This document shows, in pieces, positions 31,367-43,504 of a DNA stretch of 64,000 nt. Positions within the stretch are counted from its first letter, which is position 1, and every line of letters begins with the position of its first letter. Position numbers and translations under genes: made by a program. This DNA is from Pandoraea eparura (GTDB lineage: Bacteria; Pseudomonadota; Gammaproteobacteria; Burkholderiales; Burkholderiaceae): the NCBI RefSeq assembly GCF_902459725.1, contig NZ_CABPSH010000001.1, positions 806,001-870,000 on the forward strand, in the 5' to 3' direction. The notes under the pieces were generated by a model that ran no database searches, had not been told where the DNA came from, and saw only the letters and a list, made by a program, of their open reading frames with translations.

Positions 31367-31456
31367 AGATGACGCACTCCGCAAACCCAAAAATTTCTCT
31401 CGCCGGGAAGGCCCGTGGCGTCGCCGTGTCAAGCAAAACCTGTCCCGGGATGGGGA

Positions 31457-32056
31457 CTATTCGGCCGGCTGAAACGGCAGCGCTTCCGCGCTCAGCGCTG
31501 CCATCCGGCGCAATCGCTGCCACTCGAAGTGCGGCCCCGGATCAGTCTTCCGCCCCGGTGCGATATCGGCATGTCCGGCCACGGCCTGAATCGGATAATG
31601 CTCACGCAGTGCGCGCGTGAGCGCCGCCAGCGTATCGTACTGGGCTGCCGTATATGGCAGGTCGTCAGTGCCCTCCAGCTCCACGCCGATCGAAAAATCG
31701 TTGCAGCGCGTTCGTCCGTCGAACGACGATGCCCCGGCATGCCAGGCGCGCGCGTCGCACGACACGAACTGTTGCAGCGCACCATCGCGTCGCACCAGAA
31801 AGTGCGACGAAACCTGCACGCCGCGGATCCCGTCGAAGAACGGATGCGCATCGTGATCGAGTCGATTCTGGAAGAACGCTGCGATCTCGTCGCCGCCGAA
31901 TTGTCCCGGCGGCAACGAGATGTTGTGCACCACGAGCAGGTCGGTCGGCATGCCCTCCGGACGCCGGTCGAAGTTCGGCGACGGCAGCCGCTCGGCTTCG
32001 CGCACCCAACCGTCGGCGTCGAGCGTAAGCGCCGGGCCGATGTCGGACGCGTTCAT
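31457..32056 (-). CDS. ampD: 1,6-anhydro-N-acetylmuramyl-L-alanine amidase
   Basis: It is a cytoplasmic zinc amidase that removes peptides from anhydromuropeptides in cell-wall recycling; its loss often derepresses AmpC-type beta-lactamases. The 199-residue protein has zinc/catalytic motifs DLLVVHNISLPPGQFGG, AWHAGASSF, FSIGVELEGTDDLPYT and GHADIAPGRKTDPGPHFEW. No signal peptide is present, as expected for AmpD rather than AmiD. It works on the same recycling route as Mpl. Confidence 0.96.
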   Translation of the reverse strand: MNASDIGPALTLDADGWVREAERLPSPNFDRRPEGMPTDLLVVHNISLPPGQFGGDEIAAFFQNRLDHDAHPFFDGIRGVQVSSHFLVRRDGALQQFVSCDARAWHAGASSFDGRTRCNDFSIGVELEGTDDLPYTAAQYDTLAALTRALREHYPIQAVAGHADIAPGRKTDPGPHFEWQRLRRMAALSAEALPFQPAE

Positions 32057-32384
32057 GCGTCACCTCGCTGCGGCAAGGCACGCGTCATGCCGCGGTCGCA
32101 CGACCGGGGCGCAAGGGCAGAACAAGCGGATGTCTGGAGCATGACGGGCACGGCGGACTCTCCCGTAGAGCGAGGGGCGCCATTGTAGCCGACTTGTCGT
32201 GACACCGCCGGCGGCAGGTCAGGCATGCCCTGCGCGCGCGGTGCAGGCAGCGCGAGGAATACGGGCAGTGCGGACGACGCGGACGACGCGGGCCAAACCG
32301 ACAAAACGGACGGAACGCGATCCCGCCACGCGCGGCGGGCAGCTCGTCGACTTTCGTCGTGCCGCCAAGGGCATCCCCCAAAGA

Positions 32385-32419
32385 AGAAGCCCCTCGCCAT
32401 ACCCGGCCGAGAGGCTTCT
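32385..32419 (-). terminator. Terminator-like hairpin behind the DUF1269 gene
   Basis: On the minus strand AGAAGCCTCTCG pairs with CGAGGGGCTTCT (one mismatch) around an 11-base loop. TCTTTGG follows, a short T-rich stretch. It lies about 180 bases past the DUF1269 stop. Confidence 0.55.
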
Positions 32420-32421
32420 GT

Positions 32422-32481
32422 GGGCGTGACCACGCCCGGGGATGGTGTCGCTCGCGTGTCGTACGACACGCCCACCATCCC
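32422..32481. repeat. Two further adjacent hairpins, one nested
   Basis: GGGCGTG-AC-CACGCCC (32422-32437) is a 7-bp stem with a two-base spacer. It is followed by a nested structure: outer stem GGGATGGTG (32439-32447) with CACCATCCC (32473-32481), enclosing the perfect 16-base palindrome CGTGTCGTACGACACG (32455-32470). Confidence 0.7.
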
Positions 32482-32599
32482 GCGCCGCTCACAGGTGCGA
32501 CGCTCCTGGCCGTTGCCGGCCGGTGAAACAGATCGTCTTCGCCAACCCTGTCATCGCTTTCGATACGGTGCCCTCGCTTATCGCCATGATCGCCATCGA

Positions 32600-33118
32600 T
32601 CAAGGAAAGGCTGGAATGGCGGACTCCACCCCTTCCATGTGCGCTTCGGGGTGATGGGCCTTGAGCATCTCGCGAATCTCATCGACGCGACCGTCACGCA
32701 CATCCACCATCAGCAGAATCATGCCGCGCTCGAGCGGCTCGCGAAACGCCTTGAGTCGCGAGTTCGGCACCGACACGCCGATCATGCTCGACACCCAGGC
32801 GCCAAATAACGCGCCGAGCGGTGCCGTCACAATCATCAACTCCCACTGGGGGCGCGTGCCCACGATGGGGAAAAACGCGGCGACTGCACCGACTGCCAAA
32901 CCACAGAACCCGCCGATCACGAGCCCGGCTTCAGCGCCGTGCACGATATCGGACGTCTGTAGCAGGTTAGCCTCGTGCAGTCCCTCCAACTCCATTTCGT
33001 CACGTGCCATGAAGTGGATGTGACGCTCCTCGACCCGGGAGAGCAACAAATCGCTCATCGTGCGCTGGGCACTCGCCAGATCGGGAAGAAGAAAGTACAT
33101 CCGTCTGCGCATTAGCAT
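32600..33118 (-). CDS. DUF1269-type membrane protein
   Basis: Function is unknown. The 172-residue protein has a ferredoxin-like charged N-terminus (RRRMYFLLPDLASAQRTMSDLLLSRVEERHIHFMARDEM). A Gly-rich membrane hairpin follows (GLVIGGFCGLAVGAVAAFFPIV and MIVTAPLGALFGAWVSSMIGV), then a soluble end (PLERGMILLMVDVRDGRVDEI). Similar proteins are often described as stress-related or general membrane proteins without assay. GGAGG precedes the ATG at 33118 by six bases. Confidence 0.8.
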   Translation of the reverse strand: MLMRRRMYFLLPDLASAQRTMSDLLLSRVEERHIHFMARDEMELEGLHEANLLQTSDIVHGAEAGLVIGGFCGLAVGAVAAFFPIVGTRPQWELMIVTAPLGALFGAWVSSMIGVSVPNSRLKAFREPLERGMILLMVDVRDGRVDEIREMLKAHHPEAHMEGVESAIPAFP

Positions 33119-33297
33119 GTTGCGCCCTCCTGTCGTCGCGCCCCTCGATGATTATTCTGTTTGTGAGTTTGTGAGCGGGGCCGGTTACTGTGTTTTAGTG
33201 CATGCAGCAGGCATGCGCAAGCCGGCGCATGCAGGTGCCATGATGGGAACGACAGGAGAATGTCGCGGCGCTGCGCGGCTTGGCCGCACAGCGGGAC

Positions 33298-33576
33298 TCA
33301 GGCGCGGGGTTCGCGCGTCAGATAGGCGTCGCGGTGTTCACCGCTGCAAAAATGCTTGCCGCCCGCGCCGGCCACGGCCTCGCTCTCGGGAAGATAGGTA
33401 TCGCACTCGCTGCATCGCACCATGCGCTCGGCCGGCGGCAGCGCCTGACGCGCCGTCGTGCGCGCATCGTTCGCGCCCGGCGGGCGCATACGCTCGGTAT
33501 TGCGCTTGCGCTCGTTGCTTCGCATCCACCATGTGCCAACGATCAACAGCACCAGTAACAACAGGATATTGCGCAT
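33298..33576 (-). CDS. PP0621-family small membrane protein with Cys motif
   Basis: Function is unknown. The 92-residue protein has an N-terminal membrane helix (RNILLLLVLLIVGTWWM). A charged linker and a small metal-binding-like knuckle follow: MVRCSECDTYLPESEA (Cys55, Cys58) and GKHFCSGEHRDAYL (Cys77 with flanking His). It follows the YpjD/CcsA-type gene by six bases, so the two are co-transcribed. Confidence 0.82.
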   Translation of the reverse strand: MRNILLLLVLLIVGTWWMRSNERKRNTERMRPPGANDARTTARQALPPAERMVRCSECDTYLPESEAVAGAGGKHFCSGEHRDAYLTREPRA

Positions 33577-33582
33577 CGCGCC

Positions 33583-34467
33583 TCAAGTCTCCGTCATGCG
33601 ATGCAGCACCACCTCAAGCACGAAGCGAGAACCGACATACGCCAACAACAGCGCCACAAACGACGCCAGAACCCAACGCAGCGCGACCTTGCCGCGCCAC
33701 CCATAAAAATGCCGGCCCAGCAGCACCGCGCCGAACATCAGCCACGACACCACCGCGAACACGGTCTTGTGATCGATGCGCACCGCACGCCCGAACAGCG
33801 CCTCGGAGAACATCACACCGGAGATCAGCGTCAGCGTCAGCAGCACGAACCCGGCACCGATCAGCCGGAACAACAGCTTTTCCATCGTGAGCAGCGGCGG
33901 CAGCGTCTCGAGCCAGTGCGAGAGCCAGCCAGTGGCGTCGCCGCGACGCGACGGATGCAACTGCCGCTCGGCGTAGAGCATGAGCAGCGCGTGCAGCGCG
34001 GCCAGTGCGAACAGCCCGTAAGCCATGTTGGCAATGATGAAGTGCGCCTTGAAAATCGGCTCCGCCGCAAAGCCGAGAATGCGAACATCCGGAAAAATCA
34101 TCGGCAGCACGCAGGCCACCGCGGCCACGGGCGTGACCATCAACCGCAAGCTGTCGAGCGGGAAGAAGAAACTCTCGATCCAGTAGATGCCGACCGAGAG
34201 CCACAGCATGGCCGAGAGCATGTACGCGAAACCGAAGTGCATGCTCTCGGCGCGGAAGATCGTTTGATGCAGCAACACCCCGTGCAATGCGAGCGTGACG
34301 AACAGCGAAAGCTGCATCGGCCAGCGCGACGGCGTGCCCGCGACCGGCGCAGGCGCGACCTGCCCGCCCGCCAGTGCGAGCGCGGCGTTGCGTCGGTACC
34401 CTTGCCACGAACAAACCGCCAATCCGGCATAGAGGATGGCGGTCAGCGCATACAGTAAAATAGTCAT
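33583..34467 (-). CDS. YpjD/CcsA-type cytochrome c assembly membrane protein
   Basis: The 294-residue protein is an integral membrane protein with about eight helices. It resembles the inner-membrane YpjD/HemX branch of the CcsA cytochrome c biogenesis superfamily. Examples are the N-terminal ILLYALTAILYAGLAVCSW and the conserved-looking MAYGLFALAALHALLMLYAERQL, plus FGAVLLGRHFYGWRGKVALRW near the C-terminus. The classical Trp-rich haem motif is not obvious, so a direct role in haem delivery is uncertain. It is divergent from ffh, the usual neighbour in this group. Confidence 0.85.
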   Translation of the reverse strand: MTILLYALTAILYAGLAVCSWQGYRRNAALALAGGQVAPAPVAGTPSRWPMQLSLFVTLALHGVLLHQTIFRAESMHFGFAYMLSAMLWLSVGIYWIESFFFPLDSLRLMVTPVAAVACVLPMIFPDVRILGFAAEPIFKAHFIIANMAYGLFALAALHALLMLYAERQLHPSRRGDATGWLSHWLETLPPLLTMEKLLFRLIGAGFVLLTLTLISGVMFSEALFGRAVRIDHKTVFAVVSWLMFGAVLLGRHFYGWRGKVALRWVLASFVALLLAYVGSRFVLEVVLHRMTET

Positions 34468-34579
34468 GTTTGAAGTTTACACCAGCCCATGACGGGCGCG
34501 CTGCCGTCCCCACATCCGCCCCCCACGGGCCGAACGGTGGGGCGAACGGGGCCGCTGCAGGTCTTACAGGATACGTTTC

Positions 34580-35944
34580 ATGCTCGACAATCTCACTACG
34601 CGCCTCGCCAAGGTCGTCAAGACGCTGCGCGGCGAAGCCCGCCTGACCGAGGCCAACACGCAGGAAATGCTGCGTGAAGTGCGTCTCGCGCTGCTCGAGG
34701 CCGACGTCGCCCTGCCCGTGGTGCGCGATTTCGTCGCCAAGGTCAAGGAAAAGGCGCTCGGCGAGGAAGTCATTTCCAGCCTCTCGCCGGGCCAGGCGCT
34801 CGTCGGCGTGGTGCAACGCGAACTGACCGCGCTCATGGGCGGCGATTACGAAGGCCGCGCCGCCGAACTCAATCTCGCGACCACGCCGCCCGCCATCATC
34901 CTGATGGCCGGTCTGCAAGGCGCCGGCAAGACGACCACCGTCGGCAAGCTCGCCAAGCTGCTGCGCGGCCAGAAGAAGAAGGTTCTCACGGTTTCCACCG
35001 ACGTCTATCGCCCTGCCGCCATCGCCCAGTTGGAGACGGTGACGAAGCAGGTCGATGCCGACTTCTTCCCGTCGCAACCCGATCAGAAACCGGTAGACAT
35101 TGCCCGTGCGGCCGTCGACTGGGCCCGACGCCATCACCACGACGTGCTGCTCGTCGACACGGCCGGCCGGTTGGGCATCGACGAAGCGATGATGCAGGAA
35201 ATCAGCGCCCTGCACGCCGAGTTGAAGCCGATCGAAACGCTGTTCGTCGTCGACGCCATGCTCGGCCAGGACGCCGTCAACACCGCGCGCGCCTTCAACG
35301 ACGCGCTGCCGCTCACCGGTGTGGTGCTGACCAAACTCGACGGCGACTCGCGCGGCGGTGCGGCGCTGTCGGTGCGTCACATCACCGGCAAGCCGATCAA
35401 GTTCGTCGGTGTGGGCGAAAAGCTCGACGGCCTCGAAGTCTTCTACCCGGATCGCATGGCGAACCGGATTCTCGGCATGGGCGACATCCTCGCGCTCGTC
35501 GAGGAAGCGCAACGCGGCGTCGACGTGCAAGCCGCGCAAAAGCTCGCGGAGAAGGTCAAGAAAGGCGGCGACTTCGACCTGAACGACTTCAAGGCGCAAA
35601 TCGGCCAGATGAAGAACATGGGCGGCCTGTCGTCGCTCATGGACAAGCTGCCTGCGCAATTCCAGGCGGCCGCCAGCCAGACCAACATGGATCAGGCCGA
35701 GAAGCAGGTGCGTCGCATGGAGGGCATCATCAACGCGATGACACCGTCCGAGCGCGCCAAGCCGGAACTGATCAAGGCGAGCCGCAAGCGCCGTATTGCC
35801 GCCGGCGCGGGCGTTCAGGTGCAGGAGGTCAACCGCATGCTCAATCAGTACGACCAGATGCGCACCATGATGAAGAAGCTCAAAGGCGGCGGCATGATGA
35901 AGATGATGCGCAGCATGAAAGGCATGATGCCCGGTATGCGCTGA
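34580..35944 (+). CDS. ffh: Signal recognition particle protein Ffh
   Basis: This GTPase binds 4.5S RNA and nascent signal sequences and hands ribosomes to FtsY at the membrane. The 454-residue protein has an N domain (1-85), a G domain with LMAGLQGAGKTTTVGKLAK (P-loop) and VDTAGRLGIDEAM, TKLDGDSRGGAALSV, and a Met-rich M domain (about 325-454) ending in MMRSMKGMMPGMR. It pairs functionally with SecA at 55 kb. Confidence 0.98.
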   Translation: MLDNLTTRLAKVVKTLRGEARLTEANTQEMLREVRLALLEADVALPVVRDFVAKVKEKALGEEVISSLSPGQALVGVVQRELTALMGGDYEGRAAELNLATTPPAIILMAGLQGAGKTTTVGKLAKLLRGQKKKVLTVSTDVYRPAAIAQLETVTKQVDADFFPSQPDQKPVDIARAAVDWARRHHHDVLLVDTAGRLGIDEAMMQEISALHAELKPIETLFVVDAMLGQDAVNTARAFNDALPLTGVVLTKLDGDSRGGAALSVRHITGKPIKFVGVGEKLDGLEVFYPDRMANRILGMGDILALVEEAQRGVDVQAAQKLAEKVKKGGDFDLNDFKAQIGQMKNMGGLSSLMDKLPAQFQAAASQTNMDQAEKQVRRMEGIINAMTPSERAKPELIKASRKRRIAAGAGVQVQEVNRMLNQYDQMRTMMKKLKGGGMMKMMRSMKGMMPGMR

Positions 35945-36051
35945 CCGGGGCCTATCCGGTGGCCGCCGCTCACGCCGGCGGGCATTCCGGATATACTCCG
36001 GGCCGCACATCGCGCCATCTCCCCGCAACACGTTCCCCAGGGTCGCCCCAT

Positions 36052-36600
36052 ATGAACCGCGAAGAAGCCCTCGAAGTATTCCGCAATTCCGAAGAGATCG
36101 TCTCGGCCGACGAGGTGAACCGGTCCGTCGACACGATGGCCAAGGCCATCAAGGACGCCATTGGCGACGAGTTCCCGATGGTGCTCTCGGTCATGGGCGG
36201 CGCGGCCGTCTTTACCGGCATGCTGCTGCCGCGCCTGGACTTCCCGCTGGAGTTCGACTATATCCACCTCTCGCGCTACAACAACACTACGACAGGCGGT
36301 GCGATGCAATGGCGCGTGGCGCCGCGCGACTCGGTGCGCGATCGCGTGGTGCTCGTGCTCGACGACATCCTCGACGAAGGCGCCACCATGGCGGCGATTC
36401 GCGACCGGATCCTGGAAATGGGCGCCTCGAAGTTTTACAGCGCGGTGCTGTGCGAGAAGATCCTGACGAAGGATAAGCCGTCGCATCCGGATTTCTGCGG
36501 CTTCACTGTGCCGGACCGCTACGTCTTCGGTTGCGGCATGGATGCCAAGGGCTACTGGCGCAACCTGCCGGCGATCCGCGCGCTGACCACGCCGCGCTGA
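36052..36600 (+). CDS. Hypoxanthine-guanine phosphoribosyltransferase
   Basis: It salvages hypoxanthine and/or guanine to nucleotides with PRPP. The 182-residue protein carries the PRPP-binding loop RVVLVLDDILDEGATM, preceded by VLSVMGGAAVFTGML (PPi loop). FDYIHLSRYNNTTTGG is the flexible loop, and KPSHPDFCGFTVPDRYVFG is the base-contacting end. The ATG at 36052 gives the typical length; the longer ORF is not needed. A strong terminator follows. Confidence 0.93.
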   Translation: MNREEALEVFRNSEEIVSADEVNRSVDTMAKAIKDAIGDEFPMVLSVMGGAAVFTGMLLPRLDFPLEFDYIHLSRYNNTTTGGAMQWRVAPRDSVRDRVVLVLDDILDEGATMAAIRDRILEMGASKFYSAVLCEKILTKDKPSHPDFCGFTVPDRYVFGCGMDAKGYWRNLPAIRALTTPR

Positions 36601-36636
36601 GCGCCGCCGCGGGACGACATCCCGTACGCATCTGAC

Positions 36637-36665
36637 GACAAAGGGGCCCGCGAGGCCCCTTTGTC
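36637..36665 (+). terminator. Terminator between convergent hpt-type gene and proS
   Basis: GACAAAGGGGCC pairs perfectly with GGCCCCTTTGTC (12 bp) around a five-base loop, 37 bases past the phosphoribosyltransferase stop. T and A runs are part of the stem ends, so it may act in both directions. Confidence 0.75.
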
Positions 36666-36697
36666 ATACGAGTCATACGAGTCATGCCAGTCATGCC
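36663..36697. repeat. Short direct repeats
   Basis: Four tandem 9-10-base units (GTCATACGA twice, then GTCATGCCA and GTCATGCC) lie between the terminator and the proS stop. They resemble a slippage-prone micro-array. Confidence 0.6.
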
Positions 36698-36754
36698 TTT
36701 CTGCTTTCATGACTGGCGCACCGGCGAGCTTACGCCCACCGGCACGGCACGTGA

Positions 36755-38494
<1,740 letters not shown>

Positions 38495-38708
38495 GCAGAT
38501 TTCCGGGAAAAATGAGGGTCAACGGCACGGGCGGTGGTTCGGTCTGTTGCCGGGAGCGAAGCCGGGGCGCGCCCGAACCTCGTCGCAGCCCCTTGAGACA
38601 CCCGCCGGCCGTACACGCCGCCCCGGTCACCCGAGCCGCCGCCGGCCGCCGCGCCGGTGATTATCTGTTTATAATCGAAGCAATTTTAAAGGATTCAAGG
38701 GTGGTTGT

Positions 38709-39368
38709 ATGCTTGACCGTGAAGGCTTTCGCCCGAACGTCGGCATCATCCTCTTAAACGCACGCAATGAAGTGTTCTGGGGCAAGCGGCTGGGCGAGCA
38801 CTCCTGGCAGTTCCCGCAAGGCGGCATCAAGTACGGCGAAACGCCCGAACAGGCCATGTTCCGAGAATTGCACGAGGAAACCGGGCTAAAGCCAGAACAC
38901 GTCAAAATCATCGGTCGCACACGCGACTGGCTGCGTTATGAGGTGCCGGACAAATTCATCAAGCGCGAAGTGCGCGGACATTACCGGGGCCAGAAGCAAA
39001 TCTGGTTCCTGCTGCGCATGGTCGGTCGCGACTGCGATATCTGCCTGCGCGCCACCGAGCATCCAGAGTTCGATGCCTGGCGCTGGAACGAATACTGGGT
39101 GCCGCTGGATGCCGTGATCGAGTTCAAGCGCGAGGTGTACCAGCTCGCGCTGAACGAACTCTCGCGCTATCTGCGACGCTCGGCCGCGCGCACACAGCAG
39201 GATCGGCGACGGTTTCCGCGCGCCGGAGCCCGGGTCGGGGAATTGCCGCCGGGCGCGACCCGTGCGCATGACGACACCTGCGGCAGTGACGACGACGGTA
39301 GCGGGGCCAGTGGCGCCGGTGAATTGGCAAGCGCCGCCGGTGTCGGCACACCGCCTCGGGAGCACTGA
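38709..39368 (+). CDS. rppH: RNA pyrophosphohydrolase with C-terminal extension
   Basis: It removes pyrophosphate from mRNA 5' ends and so triggers decay. The 219-residue protein has an N-terminal Nudix domain ([22 protein letters not shown]...) with the full Nudix box at residues 38-60 ([11 protein letters not shown]...REL.EETGL), then [14 protein letters not shown]. About 60 extra residues past residue 160 are low complexity (Arg, Ala, Gly, Ser, Asp), absent from the usual 160-residue form. AAAGGA lies at ribosome-binding distance. TATAAT at 38670-38675 is a likely -10 without a clear -35. Confidence 0.95.
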   Translation: MLDREGFRPNVGIILLNARNEVFWGKRLGEHSWQFPQGGIKYGETPEQAMFRELHEETGLKPEHVKIIGRTRDWLRYEVPDKFIKREVRGHYRGQKQIWFLLRMVGRDCDICLRATEHPEFDAWRWNEYWVPLDAVIEFKREVYQLALNELSRYLRRSAARTQQDRRRFPRAGARVGELPPGATRAHDDTCGSDDDGSGASGAGELASAAGVGTPPREH

Positions 39369-39524
39369 ACCGGCACGCCGTCGGCCTGTCCCATCATCGG
39401 TCGCGGGCGTCATGCCCGCGTCCTCTCCTTTAGCCCAGGCATCCTCCGGGATGCCGCGCGGATTGTCCGCGATCGCTCATCCGCTGTCCAACCGCCGTCC
39501 AACCGACATCTCGATCCCAAGTCC

Positions 39525-40112
39525 ATGCGTCTTTCCTTCGTTCGCCGCGCCCCGCGCCTGACCGCCCTCACGCCACTGGCCGCGCTGGCGCTGACAACCC
39601 TGATCACCGCCTGCAGCGGCACGATGCAGCCTCCCCAGGACTTCGACGAATATGTCGCCCAACAGGAAGCCGCCAAGGGCAAGTGGAAGGAAGCGGAAGC
39701 CACCCTGCCGACCACGGCGCCGCAAGACGCCGATCTGGTGAGCTTCCCCACCCTGCCGAACGCCACACTCGACTATGCGATCGACACAAAGTCGGTGCAG
39801 GTGACGAAGGACGGCGTGGTCCGCTATGTCGCCGTGATCCGCAGCAAGCAAGGCGCGCGCAACGTCTCATTCGAAGGCATCCATTGCGCGTCGTTCGAAT
39901 CGCGCCTGTACGCGACGGGTCGCCCGGATGGCACATGGGTCGCGGCGCGCAACAGCGAATGGCGCCCGATTCGCCCGTATGGGTCGACGGCCTATCAGGG
40001 TATTCTGTTCCGCGACTACCTCTGTCGGGACAAGACGCCGCTGGGTGACGCCAGGGAAATCGTGCAGAACCTGCGCTTCCCGAAGTTCGATCAGAACCAG
40101 AACTATCGGTAA
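39525..40112 (+). CDS. CNP1-like lipoprotein
   Basis: The 195-residue precursor has a lipoprotein signal with LITAC (Cys30). The mature part (MQPPQDFDEYVAQQEAAKGKWKEAEATLPTTAPQ, then IDTKSVQVTKDGVVRYVAVIRSKQGARNVSFEGIHC) matches my recollection of CNP1-like (cryptic neisserial protein 1) proteins of betaproteobacteria. It is presumably an outer-membrane or periplasmic protein of unknown function. Confidence 0.85.
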   Translation: MRLSFVRRAPRLTALTPLAALALTTLITACSGTMQPPQDFDEYVAQQEAAKGKWKEAEATLPTTAPQDADLVSFPTLPNATLDYAIDTKSVQVTKDGVVRYVAVIRSKQGARNVSFEGIHCASFESRLYATGRPDGTWVAARNSEWRPIRPYGSTAYQGILFRDYLCRDKTPLGDAREIVQNLRFPKFDQNQNYR

Positions 40113-40154
40113 GGAGCGGTGAACGGTCGAGCGCCCTTGAGCGCCGACGTAAAA

Positions 40155-40186
40155 AAACGCCGGTCACGCATAGCGTGCCGGCGTTT
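40155..40186. terminator. Bidirectional terminator between CNP1-like gene and proB
   Basis: AAACGCCGG pairs with CCGGCGTTT, and within it CACGC pairs with GCGTG around a three-base loop. Seven A precede it, giving a T-run on the minus strand for proB. It ends about 40 bases past the proB stop. Confidence 0.85.
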
Positions 40187-40224
40187 CGCCTGTCTGGTGC
40201 GAGGCATTCGCCCCGCCCTGCGCC

Positions 40225-41358
40225 TCAGCGCAAGATCAGGTTGTCGCGATGGATCAGCTCGGGCTCGTTCGCAAAGCCCAGCACTTGCTCGATGTCACTG
40301 CTCGGGTGACGCCGAATCAGACGCGCTTCCGACGCGCTGTAGTTCGACAGCCCCCGCGCGACTTCGTGACCGCCCTCGTCCACGCAGGCAATCACCTCGC
40401 CGCGCGCAAACGTGCCTTCGACATCGATCACGCCAATCGGCAACAGACTCTTGCCCTCTTGCCTGAGCTTCTTGGACGCGCCCGCGTCGATCACGACGCG
40501 ACCGCGCACCTGCAAATGATCCGCCATCCATTGCTTGCGGGCCGTCAGCACCGCCGTGCGCGCAACCAACTGCGTGCCGATAGCCTCGCCGCTCGCCAGA
40601 CGCACGAGCACGTCGCCCTCGCGCCCCGACGCAATCACCGTATGCGCGCCACTCGTCGCCGCGCGCTTGGCCGCCAGGATTTTGGTCAGCATGCCGCCGC
40701 GGCCGATATTAGTGCCCGCCCCGCCGGCCATCGCTTCCAGGCGCTCGTCGCCCGCTTCGGCCTCGTGCACGAACGCGGCCTCGGGGTCCTTGCGCGGATC
40801 GGCCGTGTACAGACCCGATTGATCCGTCAGGATGACCAGCGCATCGCCATCGATCAGGTTCGTCACGAGCGCGCCCAACGTGTCGTTGTCGCCGAACTTG
40901 ATTTCGTCGGTCACAACCGTGTCGTTCTCGTTGATGATCGGCACCACGCCCAGACGCAGCAACGTCAGCAAGGTCGTCCGCGCGTTCAGATAACGTTCGC
41001 GGTCGGCCAGGTCGGCGTGCGTGAGCAGAATCTGCGCGGTGCGCACGCCGTGCTCGGCAAAGCGGGTCTCGTAGACCTGTGCGAGGCCCATCTGCCCCAC
41101 GGCTGCCGCGGCCTGCAGCTCATCGATGGCCGTCGGACGGCGCGCCCAGCCGAGGCGCTGCATCCCCTCGGCAATGGCGCCCGAGCTGACGAGCACCACC
41201 TGCTTTGGCGGACGCCCTTCGCCACCGTGCCGCAGCGCGGCGATCTGTTGTGCCCATCGCGCAATCGCGACATCGTCCAGCCCGCGACCGTCGTTGGTCA
41301 CGAGACTGGATCCCACTTTCACCACGAGCCGCTTGGCATCGGCGATGACCGAACGCAT
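40225..41358 (-). CDS. proB: Glutamate 5-kinase with PUA domain
   Basis: It phosphorylates glutamate in the first step of proline synthesis and is normally feedback-inhibited by proline. The 377-residue protein has an amino-acid-kinase domain ([66 protein letters not shown] in part) up to about 260. A C-terminal PUA domain follows ([26 protein letters not shown]). It follows obgE by about 110 bases. Confidence 0.97.
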   Translation of the reverse strand: MRSVIADAKRLVVKVGSSLVTNDGRGLDDVAIARWAQQIAALRHGGEGRPPKQVVLVSSGAIAEGMQRLGWARRPTAIDELQAAAAVGQMGLAQVYETRFAEHGVRTAQILLTHADLADRERYLNARTTLLTLLRLGVVPIINENDTVVTDEIKFGDNDTLGALVTNLIDGDALVILTDQSGLYTADPRKDPEAAFVHEAEAGDERLEAMAGGAGTNIGRGGMLTKILAAKRAATSGAHTVIASGREGDVLVRLASGEAIGTQLVARTAVLTARKQWMADHLQVRGRVVIDAGASKKLRQEGKSLLPIGVIDVEGTFARGEVIACVDEGGHEVARGLSNYSASEARLIRRHPSSDIEQVLGFANEPELIHRDNLILR

Positions 41359-41472
41359 GGAACTGGATTCTCCTGCGAATGTATTGGGAAGACGGGCCGC
41401 TACCGCAGCCGAGTCGCTGGCGTGGGTGCGATGACAGGCCGCGCCATCGCCAGCGTTTGAGTGAGGTGGAGT

Positions 41473-42618
<1,146 letters not shown>

Positions 42619-42706
42619 TCAATCGACCGTCCGCAGACGATCCAAACTCTGTGTATTGGCCCGCCCGACGTGCCGACGGTTCGCCGGGCATCGGTGGGAA
42701 AAACAA

Positions 42707-42736
42707 AAAAGGCTCCGCATGGGAGCGGAGCCTTTT
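42707..42736 (-). terminator. Intrinsic terminator between rpmA and obgE
   Basis: AAAAGGCTCCGC pairs perfectly with GCGGAGCCTTTT (12 bp, six-base loop), and on the minus strand TTTTTTGTTT follows. It lies 18 bases past the rpmA stop and ahead of obgE, so it should uncouple high ribosomal-protein expression from obgE. Confidence 0.85.
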
Positions 42737-42754
42737 GGTGGCAAAAGGCTTAGC

Positions 42755-43015
42755 TTACGCTGCCGGCACCACGCTAACCACTTGCTTCTTCGCTGCGCCC
42801 TTGACGGCGAATTGCACGTGACCGTCGGCCAGTGCAAACAGCGTGTGGTCCTTACCAATACCGACGTTTTCGCCGGCATGCATACGAGTACCACGTTGGC
42901 GAACGATGATGCCGCCAGCCAGGATCGCCTGACCGCCGTACACCTTCACGCCAAGGCGCTTCGACTCGGAATCGCGGCCGTTACGGGACGATCCGCCTGC
43001 TTTTTTGTGTGCCAT
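42755..43015 (-). CDS. rpmA: 50S ribosomal protein L27
   Basis: The 86-residue protein has the L27 start [53 protein letters not shown] and a basic/hydrophobic end. L27 reaches the peptidyl-transferase centre. It has the normal Gram-negative N-terminus without a cleavable extension. It lies 28 bases after rplU. Confidence 0.98.
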   Translation of the reverse strand: MAHKKAGGSSRNGRDSESKRLGVKVYGGQAILAGGIIVRQRGTRMHAGENVGIGKDHTLFALADGHVQFAVKGAAKKQVVSVVPAA

Positions 43016-43043
43016 GACTTAACTCCTTACCTAGCTCGATCGA

Positions 43044-43355
43044 TTAGCCGTTGATGCTGTCGATACGCAGCTCGGTGTAGTTTTGGCGATGGCCTTGACG
43101 CTTTTGGTAGTGCTTGCGACGGCGCATCTTGAAAATCTTCACCTTGGGGTGACGACCTTGGGCAATAACGGTAGCCTTGACGGAAGCCCCACTGACCAAC
43201 GGCGCACCGAACTTAATCGATTCGCCCTCGCCAACGGCGAGAACCTGGTCGATGGTGATTTCAGCGCCAATGTCAGCCGGTATCTGTTCTACTTTGAGTT
43301 TTTCGCCAGCCGCAACCTTATATTGCTTGCCGCCGGTTTTTATGACCGCGTACAT
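43044..43355 (-). CDS. rplU: 50S ribosomal protein L21
   Basis: The 103-residue protein is a full L21: [46 protein letters not shown] and the RNA-binding end [24 protein letters not shown]. It is the first gene of the rplU-rpmA(-obgE-proB) unit and has a strong promoter about 140 bases upstream. Confidence 0.98.
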   Translation of the reverse strand: MYAVIKTGGKQYKVAAGEKLKVEQIPADIGAEITIDQVLAVGEGESIKFGAPLVSGASVKATVIAQGRHPKVKIFKMRRRKHYQKRQGHRQNYTELRIDSING

Positions 43356-43504
43356 TGTTGAACCTCACTCATAAACAAGAGAATTTTCCGTGCAGGCCGA
43401 GGGTCCCGAAAGGACTCGACTTACCAGCCCATCGCACCACCGCAGACCGTCATACCGAGGTATTTTCAGACTTGGCGCAACGAATGCGCGCACGAAAACG
43501 GGGG

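Larger units (their letters stand above)
31082..31456. other. Intergenic region upstream of nrdA
   Basis: These 375 bases, between the nrdA start and the ampD stop, hold the two nrdA NrdR boxes (31320-31366) and a leader of about 240-270 bases with no recognisable gene. Confidence 0.6.
32057..32599. other. Intergenic region between ampD and the DUF1269 gene
   Basis: No convincing gene lies in these 543 bases; the ORFs present are Arg/Ser/Pro-rich with no recognisable motif. The stretch 32385-32481 is densely folded, with three adjacent hairpins described separately. The part next to ampD (32057-32200) shows no clear promoter. Confidence 0.55.

Noticed and set aside
32053-32478. A 141-residue minus-strand ORF behind ampD
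   Set aside because: It overlaps ampD and the hairpin cluster, has no conserved-looking segment, and no ribosome-binding site supports it.
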